Positions 27,408 to 35,606 of a DNA stretch of 64,000 bases are shown here, piece by piece; within the stretch, counting starts at the first letter, position 1, and every line of letters begins with the position of its first letter. The position numbers and the translations under genes are program-made. A model generated the notes under the pieces. The model saw only the letters and a list, made by a program, of their open reading frames with translations, ran no database searches and had not been told where the DNA came from. The DNA comes from an uncultured Pseudomonadales bacterium (lineage in GTDB: Bacteria; Pseudomonadota; Gammaproteobacteria; Pseudomonadales; Cellvibrionaceae): NCBI GenBank assembly GCA_947489425.1, contig CANLDL010000001.1, positions 868,001-932,000 on the forward strand, written 5' to 3'.

Positions 27408-28865
27408 CTAAAGTCTAAAATCTATACGTGCGGCGGTGATACGAAGTTGATTAACCAAATCCGGTGGCAAAATCATATTGAGTCGATTTGGATCAATTGG
27501 ATCGATGGATACTTGTAAATCTGTTTTAAATTGCGTAACGCTCTCAATTAAACCAAGATCTGCCCATTGGCTAGCCAGTGCAACTAACTCGGCCTTCATT
27601 AGTTTTGGCGTCATCACGTTATCACCGCGTGTACCATCTTTACCTAATTTAAAGCGTGGGAATTTTTGCAGTATTCTCGCGCGCCAAGTAAAACGTAAAT
27701 TACTGAGCGTAAATAAGGTGTTTAAATCCAGGTAACTGGGATCTGGACCACCAAATTCATTCTCGGTGTAGGTACTTATCGCGCGTTCAATACGCACTTT
27801 ACCGCCACCATCAACAAAACATGTACTGATGCCATCAAACAATAAAAGATTGCGCTCTTCTAAAGTAAAGCGGTCACTTTCCACTGGTGGTAAATCGTTT
27901 GTTAAACCTAGTGTTTGAAATGGGCGAGCCGGATCGTTTTGCGCAGCCCGGAATATTTGTGCTGAGATCTCGGCGGCACGCACTTCTGCATTCGCTGGGT
28001 AGGCATTGGATTCAAAAATAGAAATGTGCGGCGAATTATTCCCTTGACCTTTGGTCGTTAAACTTGCGTGATTACCACGATGAGCAGCAATGGCAACACC
28101 ATCGATAGCTGCTATAGGGCCAAACCTGTTCGCCAGCTCAATAGCTAATCCCGTTAAGTTAGCCGAGTCTGTCCATGGCAACACAATACCGTTAAACCAG
28201 GTATCTGCCATGCTTGCGATGACTTCGTTAATATCCGGGTTGCCAACACCACCACTCATAGCAGTAATAGTCAGTGCAACTCCCGCTGGCAATTCCTGAT
28301 CAGAAAAATAGTTAACACGAATATCGATCGCGTTACCGTTTTCACCCTTGTGCTTTGCAGTTAATGTAACAGAACCTAAACTGGCACTCGCGCTAACCGA
28401 TAAAGGTTGTGCATTAATTGCATCGGCAACGGCAGTTGCAATAGTCTCTGGAGATGCATCTTTTGCAACACCTACGCGAACTAATACACCACCAATGTAT
28501 AAGTAGAGAATACCCGCAGCCGTTGCACTCGATGTAAAAGCCAATGTGCCGGTAGCGGCAGAGCCTGCGGTTAAATCACTAACAGGAATACAAATTGTTT
28601 TTGTAAAAGCATCGTTAGCTTTATAAGCCGCAACCATACTGGCAAGCATTGAGCCTTTACCAAATAGCGTTTCGGCTTGTTCTGCACGCGTTACTTGAAC
28701 TTGTTTTAGTGGCTCGGCAGTGCCCTCTGACAACATTTGGCCAGTAATCAAAACGGTATAGGGTTGTCTGACCAAACCTTGCACGGCAAAGTCGTTATTT
28801 ATCTCTGCGTATGCACCCGGCACACGTAGATTATTGGGTAATAATTCAAAGCTTATTTGTGACAT
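27408..28865 (-). CDS. Contractile tail sheath protein, Mu gp39 (L)-like
   Basis: 485 residues. The N-terminus SFELLPNNLRVPGAYAEINN and RQPYTVLITGQM, the middle VNYFSDQELPAGVALTITAM, the ISQIFRAAQNDPARPFQTL-like stretch (AQIFRAAQNDPARPF), and the C-terminal LDLNTLFTLSNLRFTWRARI and FRL end match Mu-type sheath. Presence of an intact sheath gene makes the particle contractile. It shares one base with the preceding DUF2635 gene. Confidence 0.92.
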   Translation of the reverse strand: MSQISFELLPNNLRVPGAYAEINNDFAVQGLVRQPYTVLITGQMLSEGTAEPLKQVQVTRAEQAETLFGKGSMLASMVAAYKANDAFTKTICIPVSDLTAGSAATGTLAFTSSATAAGILYLYIGGVLVRVGVAKDASPETIATAVADAINAQPLSVSASASLGSVTLTAKHKGENGNAIDIRVNYFSDQELPAGVALTITAMSGGVGNPDINEVIASMADTWFNGIVLPWTDSANLTGLAIELANRFGPIAAIDGVAIAAHRGNHASLTTKGQGNNSPHISIFESNAYPANAEVRAAEISAQIFRAAQNDPARPFQTLGLTNDLPPVESDRFTLEERNLLLFDGISTCFVDGGGKVRIERAISTYTENEFGGPDPSYLDLNTLFTLSNLRFTWRARILQKFPRFKLGKDGTRGDNVMTPKLMKAELVALASQWADLGLIESVTQFKTDLQVSIDPIDPNRLNMILPPDLVNQLRITAARIDFRL

Positions 28866-29068
28866 TAATGTTTACCTCTGGTTTTTGGCGTTGTTTTGTG
28901 CATAGTTTTTTCCGATTTTTTTCGTGTATTTTTACACTGGGTTAATGAACCATCGCGTAAGCGACGACGAACTGTTGCCGTTGGCTCAACGTCAACGGGC
29001 TTATCTTTTATGCATAGGGAATCTGTCAACCGGCACTGTTGCCCCGGCTGTGCTTTAACTTTCATCAT
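28865..29068 (-). CDS. Mu gp38-like small protein (DUF2635)
   Basis: 67 residues. The N-terminus MKVKAQPGQQCRL, then CIKDKPVDVEPTATVRRRLR and DGSL follow the DUF2635 pattern; the rest is a lysine-rich tail. The family always lies just before the sheath gene in Mu-type tails and has no proven role. The basic tail of some 20 residues is unusually long. Length of 67 is close to normal. Confidence 0.78.
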   Translation of the reverse strand: MMKVKAQPGQQCRLTDSLCIKDKPVDVEPTATVRRRLRDGSLTQCKNTRKKSEKTMHKTTPKTRGKH

Positions 29069-29080
29069 ATTTTTCCTGAG

Positions 29081-29947
29081 TTAATCCTGTGGTAGCGTCA
29101 AGGTATCTTTTGCTTCTGGCTCTTCATTCTCATTAATAGTCCAATCAGCATCGGCTGTTATAAATTGTGCTAAGCTATCTGAGCTTAAAACTGATTGGTA
29201 ATAGTCAAGCTCGAACTCAATACGGCGTTCCTCAAAGCTAAAACGTCCTACGGACGAATACTCGCTATCGATACGACTAAGCTTGAGTAATGAATCGGGT
29301 ATTAATTTCACATCTCCTGTTAAAATAGAAGTTACCTGCTCGACGATAGCTTCTATTTGGTTTTCGGAATCCACCGAAGACGGCAGCTTAACCCTTACTT
29401 CGATTTCAGCGGTATACAAATCGTCGTCGTTATTGTTTTCAATATCGATAGTGTCGATACGGATATTAATACAGGGAAGCTGATTGCAATTTGCAAAGGC
29501 AATACGAGAACCAAATACATTGGGACCACAGTCGGTGTTGTTAAGCAACATTGACCTCACAGCCCCACGCACCCCTGTTTGTTGAGGCTCCGTTAAAATT
29601 TGTAACTCTATTATTTCAGCAGTAATCGCTACGCTATATAAACCTGTGCTGGCATCGTAGGAGTCACTACGATCAACTACAGTTACCAAGAAGTCACTAC
29701 GCGGTAAATTGAGTGCAGCTCTGGCATCATTAGCTATTGCGTAGGCGGTTTGATAGCTTGTATTCGAGATAACGATACTGGCCCGATAACCTTTTGCAGT
29801 ATAAGGGCCATTATCGTCCTCTGGAGTAAACTCACCTTCTATCGCGTAGATAACACTCGGTAGATTTTGTGCATTAGTATTAACTACCGAATATATAGGC
29901 AGCGACAACCCACTGATCCAACTTGCTAAAGTTTCTTCAATTGTCAT
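29081..29947 (-). CDS. Tail terminator / Mu gp37-like protein, two-domain
   Basis: 288 residues that look like two tail-completion domains in a row. The first (1-135) has ETLASWISGLSLPIYSVVNT and YRASIVISNTSYQTAYAIAN, similar to DUF3168/gp17-type proteins. The second (about 135-260) has VFGSRIAFANCNQLPCINIR, TAEIEVRVKLPSSVDSENQI and RRIEFELDYYQS, similar to Mu gp37-like proteins. In Mu only one short protein occupies this place. The protein should cap the tail tube where a head would join, which for a tailocin closes the particle. Confidence 0.6.
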   Translation of the reverse strand: MTIEETLASWISGLSLPIYSVVNTNAQNLPSVIYAIEGEFTPEDDNGPYTAKGYRASIVISNTSYQTAYAIANDARAALNLPRSDFLVTVVDRSDSYDASTGLYSVAITAEIIELQILTEPQQTGVRGAVRSMLLNNTDCGPNVFGSRIAFANCNQLPCINIRIDTIDIENNNDDDLYTAEIEVRVKLPSSVDSENQIEAIVEQVTSILTGDVKLIPDSLLKLSRIDSEYSSVGRFSFEERRIEFELDYYQSVLSSDSLAQFITADADWTINENEEPEAKDTLTLPQD

Positions 29948-30016
29948 TTATGTTCCCAGTACGATTCTATTAATATTACAGTTCGATATAGCAGGCAAAA
30001 ATTTATACAAGACGTT

Positions 30017-30202
30017 TTATTTTTTATCCATATAATGCTCACCAACATTACCAGCAACAAATGCAAAGAATGACCACTTAACGAAATCAATAAAATTCCC
30101 TGCAGTGAATAGATCAAATACCAAAAATACAACAGCAACGATAAACATTAATAAAAAGGTTTTTAATTTTCTATTACCCGTCTCGCTTTTAAAATAAATC
30201 AC
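30017..30202 (-). CDS. Small membrane protein in the lysis cassette
   Basis: 61 residues with two hydrophobic helices (LLMFIVAVVFLVFDLFTA and FVKWSFFAFVAGNVGEHYM). It overlaps the o-spanin gene by 4 bp (ATGA-type) and lies between the spanins and the tail terminator gene. It could be a second holin or antiholin; there is no family evidence. Confidence 0.55.
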   Translation of the reverse strand: MIYFKSETGNRKLKTFLLMFIVAVVFLVFDLFTAGNFIDFVKWSFFAFVAGNVGEHYMDKK

Positions 30203-30453
30203 TCTTCTATCACCCTTATATAATTAACTAATGCATTGTGTTTTTTTCTACACTCAGAAAAACTGTCTATCCAGCTTTTTAAAGTCAATACCGGATCAAT
30301 ATCATTAAAATCTTCCAGCATTTCGCAAGCAGATAAATAATGCCGTTCAATTTTTGGTATCGTCGCTGGCTGAGAGATAACGCGAGAGGATGCGCAAGCC
30401 GTTATCAGTAATAACACACTGACTAGTATCAGTATCTTTGTATTGCGTAACAT
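30199..30453 (-). CDS. Outer-membrane spanin lipoprotein (Rz1-like)
   Basis: 84 residues with a lipoprotein signal peptide (ILILVSVLLLITAC, lipobox LITAC). The first 107 bp overlap the end of the Rz-like gene in another frame, the usual embedded Rz/Rz1 arrangement. With the i-spanin it should fuse inner and outer membranes in the last lysis step. It is longer and less proline-rich than lambda Rz1. Confidence 0.72.
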   Translation of the reverse strand: MLRNTKILILVSVLLLITACASSRVISQPATIPKIERHYLSACEMLEDFNDIDPVLTLKSWIDSFSECRKKHNALVNYIRVIEE

Positions 30454-30718
30454 AACGTATAATCTCTTTCTCGACGGGCTTTAGCCTTTTTTGCCTGGCT
30501 TTTTCTTTTGCCAATCTGGCATCGGCCTTTTCAATCAGGTCAGCAACATCCCTGTTATACTGTTCCCTTAAACGGTCTTTTACTGCTGCAATATCTTTTT
30601 CATAAGATAGTGTCGTCTTGTCAACGCCAATGCCATAGAAATAGAAACCACTGGCAACGGCGGACACAGCAGCAGTCAAAAAGACCGAGACCAACCTGTT
30701 ACTCATCAAACCTGCCAT
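30347..30718 (-). CDS. Inner-membrane spanin (Rz-like)
   Basis: 123 residues. An N-terminal anchor (SVFLTAAVSAVASGFYFYGI) is followed by a charged coiled coil (EKDIAAVKDRLREQYNRDVA, EKADARLAKEKARQKR) and the segment KEIIRYVTQYKDTD common in Rz proteins. It overlaps the endolysin gene by 13 bp and contains the start of the Rz1-like gene. It pairs with that lipoprotein to disrupt the outer membrane. Confidence 0.82.
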   Translation of the reverse strand: MAGLMSNRLVSVFLTAAVSAVASGFYFYGIGVDKTTLSYEKDIAAVKDRLREQYNRDVADLIEKADARLAKEKARQKRLKPVEKEIIRYVTQYKDTDTSQCVITDNGLRILSRYLSASDDTKN

Positions 30719-31119
30719 TCATCAAATTTCATTTGGTCGGCAAGCTCGACAGCGCGACTACCAACCTGTTTTGCCCACTTGCTATCGAGCATTTCCTTTG
30801 CTGCCAGCGTGTAGTCGCCATAATTGATAGCGGCAAGCATGCGTTTAAATCTCATCAGGCCATCCAAACCTAAGTTGAATGCCATGTTTTCTAATACCGC
30901 CTGCCTGATTGGGGACAGCTCTAAAAATATTGGCAACTGGTCCATTAACCGTTGGCGAACCTGTCTTACATCTTTTTTTAACAGGTATTCAGCTTCGACC
31001 ATATTGATGCCTACATCTTCAAGGTTACGACCAAATCCTACGGTGAGTTTGCCAACCGTGTCGAGATAGGGCTTGCGTCTAAAGCCTTCGTGTCGCTTAA
31101 GTTGATCAATTACACTCAT
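30706..31119 (-). CDS. Endolysin, T4-lysozyme family (GH24)
   Basis: 137 residues. The catalytic triad is in the T4 positions: Glu11 (KRHEGF), Asp20 (PYLDTVG) and Thr26 (KLTVGFGRN). QAVLENMAFNLGLDGLMRFK is the usual domain core. There is no signal peptide, so export needs the holin. It cleaves peptidoglycan to release particles. It overlaps the holin-like gene by 14 bp and the Rz-like gene by 13 bp. Confidence 0.93.
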   Translation of the reverse strand: MSVIDQLKRHEGFRRKPYLDTVGKLTVGFGRNLEDVGINMVEAEYLLKKDVRQVRQRLMDQLPIFLELSPIRQAVLENMAFNLGLDGLMRFKRMLAAINYGDYTLAAKEMLDSKWAKQVGSRAVELADQMKFDEWQV

Positions 31120-31357
31120 TGTTTCTATACTCCTGCATTTTCATTCTGTGTAACTCTTGCTCTCGCAAATGTTTTTGCCTGTCGCGTTTATCGCGTCTTA
31201 TCTGAAAAAATAAGCTAGTCAGCCCGAGCACAAGCCCCATTATCAATCCGAAAAAAGACAAAGCATCGTTCATCAAACTAAAATGACTTGAGATCCAACT
31301 ACAGAGCGAGACAATAAAGCCTACTGCTGCACTACACTCAGAAGGCGTTGCATTCAT
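31106..31357 (-). CDS. Holin-like membrane protein
   Basis: 83 residues with two hydrophobic helices (AAVGFIVSLCSWISSHFSLM and ALSFFGLIMGLVLGLTSLFF) and a strongly basic tail (QIRRDKRDRQKHLREQELHR), the usual look of a class II-type phage holin. It is the first gene of the lysis cassette and overlaps the endolysin gene. It would form the membrane lesion that lets lysozyme out. Confidence 0.78.
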   Translation of the reverse strand: MNATPSECSAAVGFIVSLCSWISSHFSLMNDALSFFGLIMGLVLGLTSLFFQIRRDKRDRQKHLREQELHRMKMQEYRNNECN

Positions 31358-31386
31358 AAATTAATTACTCATTAAATTTTTTGCAT

Positions 31387-31417
31387 AAAAAAAGCCGCGC
31401 GAGAAAACTCAGGCGGC
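31387..31417 (-). terminator. Rho-independent terminator between Q and lysis genes (second)
   Basis: On the minus strand GCCGC-CTGAG pairs with CTCGC-GCGGC around a TTTT loop (one mismatch, one G-T), followed by seven T. It lies 30 bp before the holin-like gene and after the Q-like gene, so lysis and tail genes are reached only by read-through. Confidence 0.7.
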
Positions 31418-31469
31418 AATAGGGACAACATTAAAAAATATAAACAGCTATGGACACAAACAACAGGCG

Positions 31470-31497
31470 AAAAAAAAGCCCGCAATGCTTTGCGAGC
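31470..31497 (-). terminator. Rho-independent terminator between Q and lysis genes (first)
   Basis: On the minus strand GCTCGCAA pairs with TTGCGGGC (one G-T) around loop AGCA, followed by eight T. It lies 83 bp after the end of the Q-like gene. Two such hairpins in tandem are what a Q-type antiterminator is expected to overcome. Confidence 0.75.
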
Positions 31498-31579
31498 TTT
31501 TCTCAGTCACCCTTGGCGACCATGCAGTAATTAAACCATATTCTTGTCGACAAAATCAAGTCTTTTTTAAATTATTTTT

Positions 31580-31933
31580 TTACGCCGCTAATTTTGAACA
31601 CAAAAAACCATCAACAAAACCCTCGGCTAATGATAATAATGATTTAACTTTCCCGCGAGACAAACCTGTCTTTTCAGTAATGATATATTCGGGTAATCGA
31701 CGTATATAAAACAGGCATAAAATATCTGCACTCATTTTATCTTCAAGCATTAGTGCAGCAACAGCATCGTTGATAAGCATTGCTCTTTCGTCGGTAATGT
31801 TTATCGACTTAACACGACTACCCGTACTCATCTCCAAAAAAATTTGCATGCACGACCTGACTCTACCAAAGTTAATACCCTGCCTCGACCAAACACCAAA
31901 TTGCTTTAACTCTTCTCTTGTTTCTTCAATCAC
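31580..31933 (-). CDS. Phage antitermination protein Q-like (PF06530 type)
   Basis: 117 residues. It has REELKQFGVWSRQGINFGRV at the N-terminus, and a helix-turn-helix-like C-terminus (IITEKTGLSRGKVKSLLSLA) as in the antitermQ family, with VAALMLEDKMSADILCLFYI between. It would load on RNA polymerase at a late promoter and read through two terminators just downstream into lysis and tail genes. It follows the replication-like gene by 12 bp. Confidence 0.75.
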   Translation of the reverse strand: MIEETREELKQFGVWSRQGINFGRVRSCMQIFLEMSTGSRVKSINITDERAMLINDAVAALMLEDKMSADILCLFYIRRLPEYIITEKTGLSRGKVKSLLSLAEGFVDGFLCSKLAA

Positions 31934-31945
31934 AAAAACCTCTCC

Positions 31946-32731
31946 TTAACTCGCTTTTTTAATTTCTCTTAAACACCACTCATAAAACTTATGATTCCAT
32001 GCTCTACTTATATATCCAGCCTCCAAGTAATAGCTTTTAAATGAAAATGTAAAATCAACCAGCCTATTTTTTTCTATACCAAGGCTATTTAACTGCTCTA
32101 ATACTTTTTTGCTTGGCAACCAGTTCTTATCGAGAAGATACCCTTTATAAGAGTTTCTGTGCTTAGAAATATTAGTACTAGTAGTAACCTGAGTACCTGA
32201 TATATGTTGTAGCGATTGTGTTTCAGCATTGCTGAAGTTATATTCGCTGCCCTCTTCAGCTACAGCATCGCAACATGAAGACAAGCCTCGATGGTTACTC
32301 GTTTTCTCTTCCATTTTTGAGTTATCAACATCACCTGTTGTTGTCGCTATAGCTACATTGTCGTAGCTTTGTTGTAGCTCATTTTGATAAATTAATTTGC
32401 TATCTGCCTTGAGTAGCTTAAAAACCAAATCGAGTGTTTTTCCATTTTTAGTGACAGGTTCGAGAAACCCTAGTTTTTTTAATACTGACAAATAATTAAT
32501 TAATTGAGATCGCTTATGTACCTTGGCAACCTCTTTGCTACCAGAACGTGGTTTGTAATCCACATCCCATCCTAGATATGCATAACTCAATTTATGCGGT
32601 GGCATCCCCACAATACTCGTGGCGTAATCCATACGTCCTCGTAAATTAAAATATAAAATCTTAACAAAAGGATTTACTTCATTATTACGAAATAAATCTC
32701 GTTCAGCTTCATTGAATCTTACGAACCACAT
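31946..32731 (-). CDS. Phage replication initiation-like protein with DnaT-like C-terminal domain
   Basis: About 261 residues from the ATG at 32731. The N-terminal part (FVRFNEAERDLFRNNEVNPF, YFNLRGRMDYATSIVG, LINYLSVLKKLGFLEP) looks like a winged-helix replication or plasmid-type initiator. The C-terminal part (LDKNWLPSKKVLEQLNSLGI, FKSYYLEAGYISRAWNHKF) is the DnaT-like DNA-binding domain of phage replication proteins. A GGAGGG lies 12 bp upstream of the chosen start; a TTG at 32812 is an alternative. In a tailocin no replication is needed, so it may be a relic or a regulator. Confidence 0.7.
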   Translation of the reverse strand: MWFVRFNEAERDLFRNNEVNPFVKILYFNLRGRMDYATSIVGMPPHKLSYAYLGWDVDYKPRSGSKEVAKVHKRSQLINYLSVLKKLGFLEPVTKNGKTLDLVFKLLKADSKLIYQNELQQSYDNVAIATTTGDVDNSKMEEKTSNHRGLSSCCDAVAEEGSEYNFSNAETQSLQHISGTQVTTSTNISKHRNSYKGYLLDKNWLPSKKVLEQLNSLGIEKNRLVDFTFSFKSYYLEAGYISRAWNHKFYEWCLREIKKAS

Positions 32732-33538
32732 TGTTATATCATTCCCTCCAATCCATACGTTATAAATAATAGGAACCTTGACTGCACTCTCGTTGTTTTT
32801 ACCTCCAATCAAATATTTTGTGTTTATTGATACGGTTGCTCACTACACTCTTTGTAGCAGGCACTGCTTGTCACCTTTATTATTTTGCATAACCCCATGT
32901 GATACAGGCGGTGATCGAAAAAGCCGACACCCAATACCAAGCATGTACAGCATCGCGATGGAATGCACCGGCTAAAATATTCAGCATATACAAGGACATA
33001 ATTAAGTAATTAATCGCGAGTTTGTTTTTGTAGATAAGATCAAAGACTAAGATGATTGGCCCCTCCAATAAATGTGTGGAAAATAACGGATAAATATACT
33101 TTTGGATCTACTCTCTGATAGTCAGTAAATTGCTGTATTAACTTCTGCCGCTTATAGCTACTAAGTGCTGGGCTATATAGCACTGTAATCTCTTAACTAC
33201 TTATGCAGCCCGATTAGAAGGGGCGCTGCTGTACCTATCCCCTAGGACTTGTGAATAATGCTCATCTGCTGTCTTTTGTGGTTATGCTTGCCCTTTTCCA
33301 TTCTCGATAGAGTTAAAGTGTTCGCTCTATTACCCGAGCAACAGCATTCATGGGCAAATTAACCTATTTTCTATGCTCTCTAAATGGCTCTTTTCACTGA
33401 AGAGGCATTCTAAAAAACACTATTTTGCGTTTTACGCACATTTATGTCAAGCTAAATATGCGTAAAACACCTTGCGCGATACGCAAAAAAAAGATAGCTT
33501 ATAAAAAGAACACATATTTAAATAACTAGACAATCATT
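32732..33538. other. Non-coding control region between replication-like and repressor genes
   Basis: About 800 bp. The right end (33426-33485) has three repressor-type operators. A 62-codon minus-strand frame at 32880-33068 with one or two hydrophobic helices has only a TTG start and a misplaced GGAGGGG, so it is not called. The middle (33100-33420) shows nothing coding and may be decayed phage DNA. Confidence 0.45.
33426..33485. promoter_or_regulatory. Three repressor operators (left set)
   Basis: Three 13-bp sites share TGCGT-N3-ACGCA: TGCGTTTTACGCA (33426-33438, perfect), TGCGTAAAACACC (33459-33471, one good half) and TGCGCGATACGCA (33473-33485). They lie 54-113 bp before the S24 repressor start, between divergent transcription units, as in lambda OR. 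Confidence 0.8.
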
Positions 33539-34297
33539 ATGATCACCCAACAAGCAGACACTAAACTACCCATTGGCGAAGTTATCAGAGCACTTCGAAA
33601 ATACAAAAGGTGGAGCCTTGAAGAGTTGGCACAACAGATTACCGACTACGATACCGGCAACCTCTCGAAGTTTGAGCGAGGCAAACAAGGTATTAAAGAG
33701 ACAAAGCTTAACCAAATAGCCACCGCCTTTGATATCTCACTTAAGGACATCTATTCAGCGGCAGAGCAGCTAAATACAAACGCGATTGCCTTGGAAGACA
33801 TCCCTCTTTTAATGGAAGAGGCCAACTCAAGCTATGTGAGTGAATACGGCGATACGGCACTTGATCATTCAGACATGCCTTATCAATCAGAGAATGCAAC
33901 AAAAATACCGGTTATATCCTTTGTTCAAGCGGGCCAATGGGTAGGCGCAGAAGACCCTTTCCTTCCGGGTGATGCCGATGAATGGCGCGAAATAACCAGT
34001 AAAGTCAGCAAATCCTCCTTTGCCTTGCGGGTAAAGGGCGACTCAATGCATAACCCCACTGGCACCCCTTCAATACCCGAAGGCTCTATCGTTATTGTTG
34101 ACCCCGAAATACAGGCGGAAAACGGCAATATTGTCATTGCCAAACTCGAAGACACTCAGGAAGTCACCATTAAAAAACTCATCATGGATGGACCCCATAC
34201 CTACCTAAAACCGCTAAACCCAACTTATAGTATGTTTCAGATAGACGATAATTGCTCTATTGTGGGGGTGGTTAAAAAAGTCGAATTTGACCTTTAA
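33539..34297 (+). CDS. LexA/CI-type self-cleaving repressor (XRE HTH + peptidase S24)
   Basis: 252 residues. The N-terminal HTH is IGEVIRALRKYKRWSLEELA and NLSKFERGKQGIKETKLNQI. The C-terminal S24 domain has the cleavage site Ala131-Gly132 in VQAGQW, catalytic Ser169 in KGDSMHNP and Lys212 in VTIKKL. RecA-stimulated self-cleavage would lift repression after DNA damage. The same 13-bp motif occurs three times before and twice after this gene, so it represses both the leftward lysis/tail transcription and the rightward small genes. It is the probable master switch of the tailocin. Confidence 0.92.
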   Translation: MITQQADTKLPIGEVIRALRKYKRWSLEELAQQITDYDTGNLSKFERGKQGIKETKLNQIATAFDISLKDIYSAAEQLNTNAIALEDIPLLMEEANSSYVSEYGDTALDHSDMPYQSENATKIPVISFVQAGQWVGAEDPFLPGDADEWREITSKVSKSSFALRVKGDSMHNPTGTPSIPEGSIVIVDPEIQAENGNIVIAKLEDTQEVTIKKLIMDGPHTYLKPLNPTYSMFQIDDNCSIVGVVKKVEFDL

Positions 34298-34454
34298 TCA
34301 ATAAAACTTGGCTATGTTAGCGAGCCATAATTACTCCCCTCTCGTGACTCGCTAACCCGGGGATTAGTCCCCACTTACCCCTCCCGTTATCTCACTTTCT
34401 TCCAGCTTATTCACCGTTGTCGGTAGCTAAATTGCGCAAAAAACTAGTTGATTT

Positions 34455-34492
34455 TGCGTTTTACGCAATATAAAATATCTGCGTAAAACACA
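34455..34492. promoter_or_regulatory. Two repressor operators (right set)
   Basis: TGCGTTTTACGCA (34455-34467, identical to the first left site) and TGCGTAAAACACA (34480-34492) lie just before the small gene at 34507. They indicate that the same S24 repressor controls a second, rightward operon. Confidence 0.78.
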
Positions 34493-34506
34493 CAAAGGGG
34501 AGATTT

Positions 34507-34659
34507 ATGGAAAATACCACGCAAACCCGAGTAGTCGACTTAGCTAGTTATAAAAAGGCGATACGCACCCCACAGGCAATACCCGATAATCGAGTAATTA
34601 AACCGCCAGCACATCACACCAATACCGACGATACACCTCCACCACCAAGTGCAGCATAA
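34507..34659 (+). CDS. Small early phage-type protein, unknown (50 aa)
   Basis: 50 residues, MENTTQTRVVDLASYKKAIR and on to a proline-rich end TPPPPSAA. A strong ribosome-binding site (AGGGGAG) lies 5 bp upstream and two repressor operators lie within 52 bp upstream. No family was recognised. It may be the first gene of the rightward operon with a regulatory role. Confidence 0.6.
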   Translation: MENTTQTRVVDLASYKKAIRTPQAIPDNRVIKPPAHHTNTDDTPPPPSAA

Positions 34660-34770
34660 GTTAAACACGGTAAACACAATGAAATACCGCTTGTTATTTG
34701 GTAGGGCTATTCACCTACTAGCAACACAAGCCCTCACATAAAGCAAAGCACGATAAAGGAGGTCATCAAT

Positions 34771-35343
34771 ATGTTTAGTTATATAAACCAGCTGATAGGG
34801 TTAGCTGGCCGGGCTGAAGTTGGCAAAGACACAGCAGCAAAAATATTGGTAGAAGCACTGAACCTTCGCCCATACACATTTGCCGAGCCCATTACACTAC
34901 GATGCGCCAAATTTTTAAATATGGCGCATATAGATTTTTTGTCTCTGCCTAAAGATACCTTGGTTATAGAAAACCTGACAAAACGACAACTTATGCAACA
35001 CATTGGAGCCAAGCTTCGTTTAGACAATGAATATTTCGCTATTCAGAATCTGAAGTTTCGCATTGGGCTAAATGCATCAGAAAATTATTTATTTAACGGC
35101 CAATTAATTACAGATGTACGCCTGCCACTAGAGGCAGACTACATACGAAACAATAACGGCATACTTATACATATTAAAAACCCTAACGCAAAACCCGCCC
35201 CCAATGATATTACCGAGCAAGACCTAAATGTTCTTACGGGAGAAAAAATATTAACTAATGATACAACGCTTGAAGATTTTAAACATAAGGTTCAATCCTA
35301 TGCAGAGCAACTCTATAAACAGCTTATAGAAAAAGCTGCATAA
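34771..35343 (+). CDS. Deoxynucleoside monophosphate kinase-like P-loop protein
   Basis: 190 residues. A P-loop variant GLAGRAEVGKDTAAKIL at residues 10-26 and RQLMQHIGAKLRLDNEYFAI with FNGQLITDVRLPLEADYIRN resemble phage deoxynucleoside monophosphate kinases (T4 gp1 type), which phosphorylate dNMPs. An AAGGAGG lies upstream of the ATG. It follows the repressor-controlled 50-aa gene and is likely in the same operon. In a tailocin it has no obvious purpose and may be a relic. Confidence 0.75.
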   Translation: MFSYINQLIGLAGRAEVGKDTAAKILVEALNLRPYTFAEPITLRCAKFLNMAHIDFLSLPKDTLVIENLTKRQLMQHIGAKLRLDNEYFAIQNLKFRIGLNASENYLFNGQLITDVRLPLEADYIRNNNGILIHIKNPNAKPAPNDITEQDLNVLTGEKILTNDTTLEDFKHKVQSYAEQLYKQLIEKAA

Positions 35344-35398
35344 CAATGTAAGAAAAATTTATAGGTGCAGAAAACAACTATTTTATCGGTATAAAACC

Positions 35399-35574
35399 AT
35401 GAAAGCAATGTTAACTAAAGGTCAAAAATCGCCAATAAAAATATTATTAGGAAAACCTAAAAATACCTGCGCACTTTGCCACAGTAAAATAATACCTGGG
35501 AAAAAGCCTATGGTGAAAAATTTACTCTCTGTAAAGCCTGTGTAAGTTAGGCTAAATTTTTAATCAAAAAAAAT
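35399..35574 (+). pseudogene. Zinc-ribbon small protein, frameshifted
   Basis: The frame from ATG 35399 encodes NTCALCHSKIIPGKKPM and then runs into unrelated VKNLLSVKPV, stopping at 35545. The next frame supplies the missing second pair of cysteines, GEKFTLCKACVS, ending at 35549-35551 or so. One G appears lost in the run after CCTATG. The intact product would have been a two-knuckle zinc ribbon like the TraR-type protein that follows. Confidence 0.45.
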
Positions 35575-35606
35575 CGTAACGGGATAAAAAACTACCAGGA
35601 GGAAAA

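Noticed and set aside
29944-30138. 64-codon minus-strand frame
   Set aside because: Overlaps the better supported 61-aa membrane protein in another frame and lacks a ribosome-binding site.
32880-33068. 62-codon minus-strand frame with hydrophobic helices
   Set aside because: Only a TTG start that is itself inside a GGAGGGG, no usable start at proper spacing.
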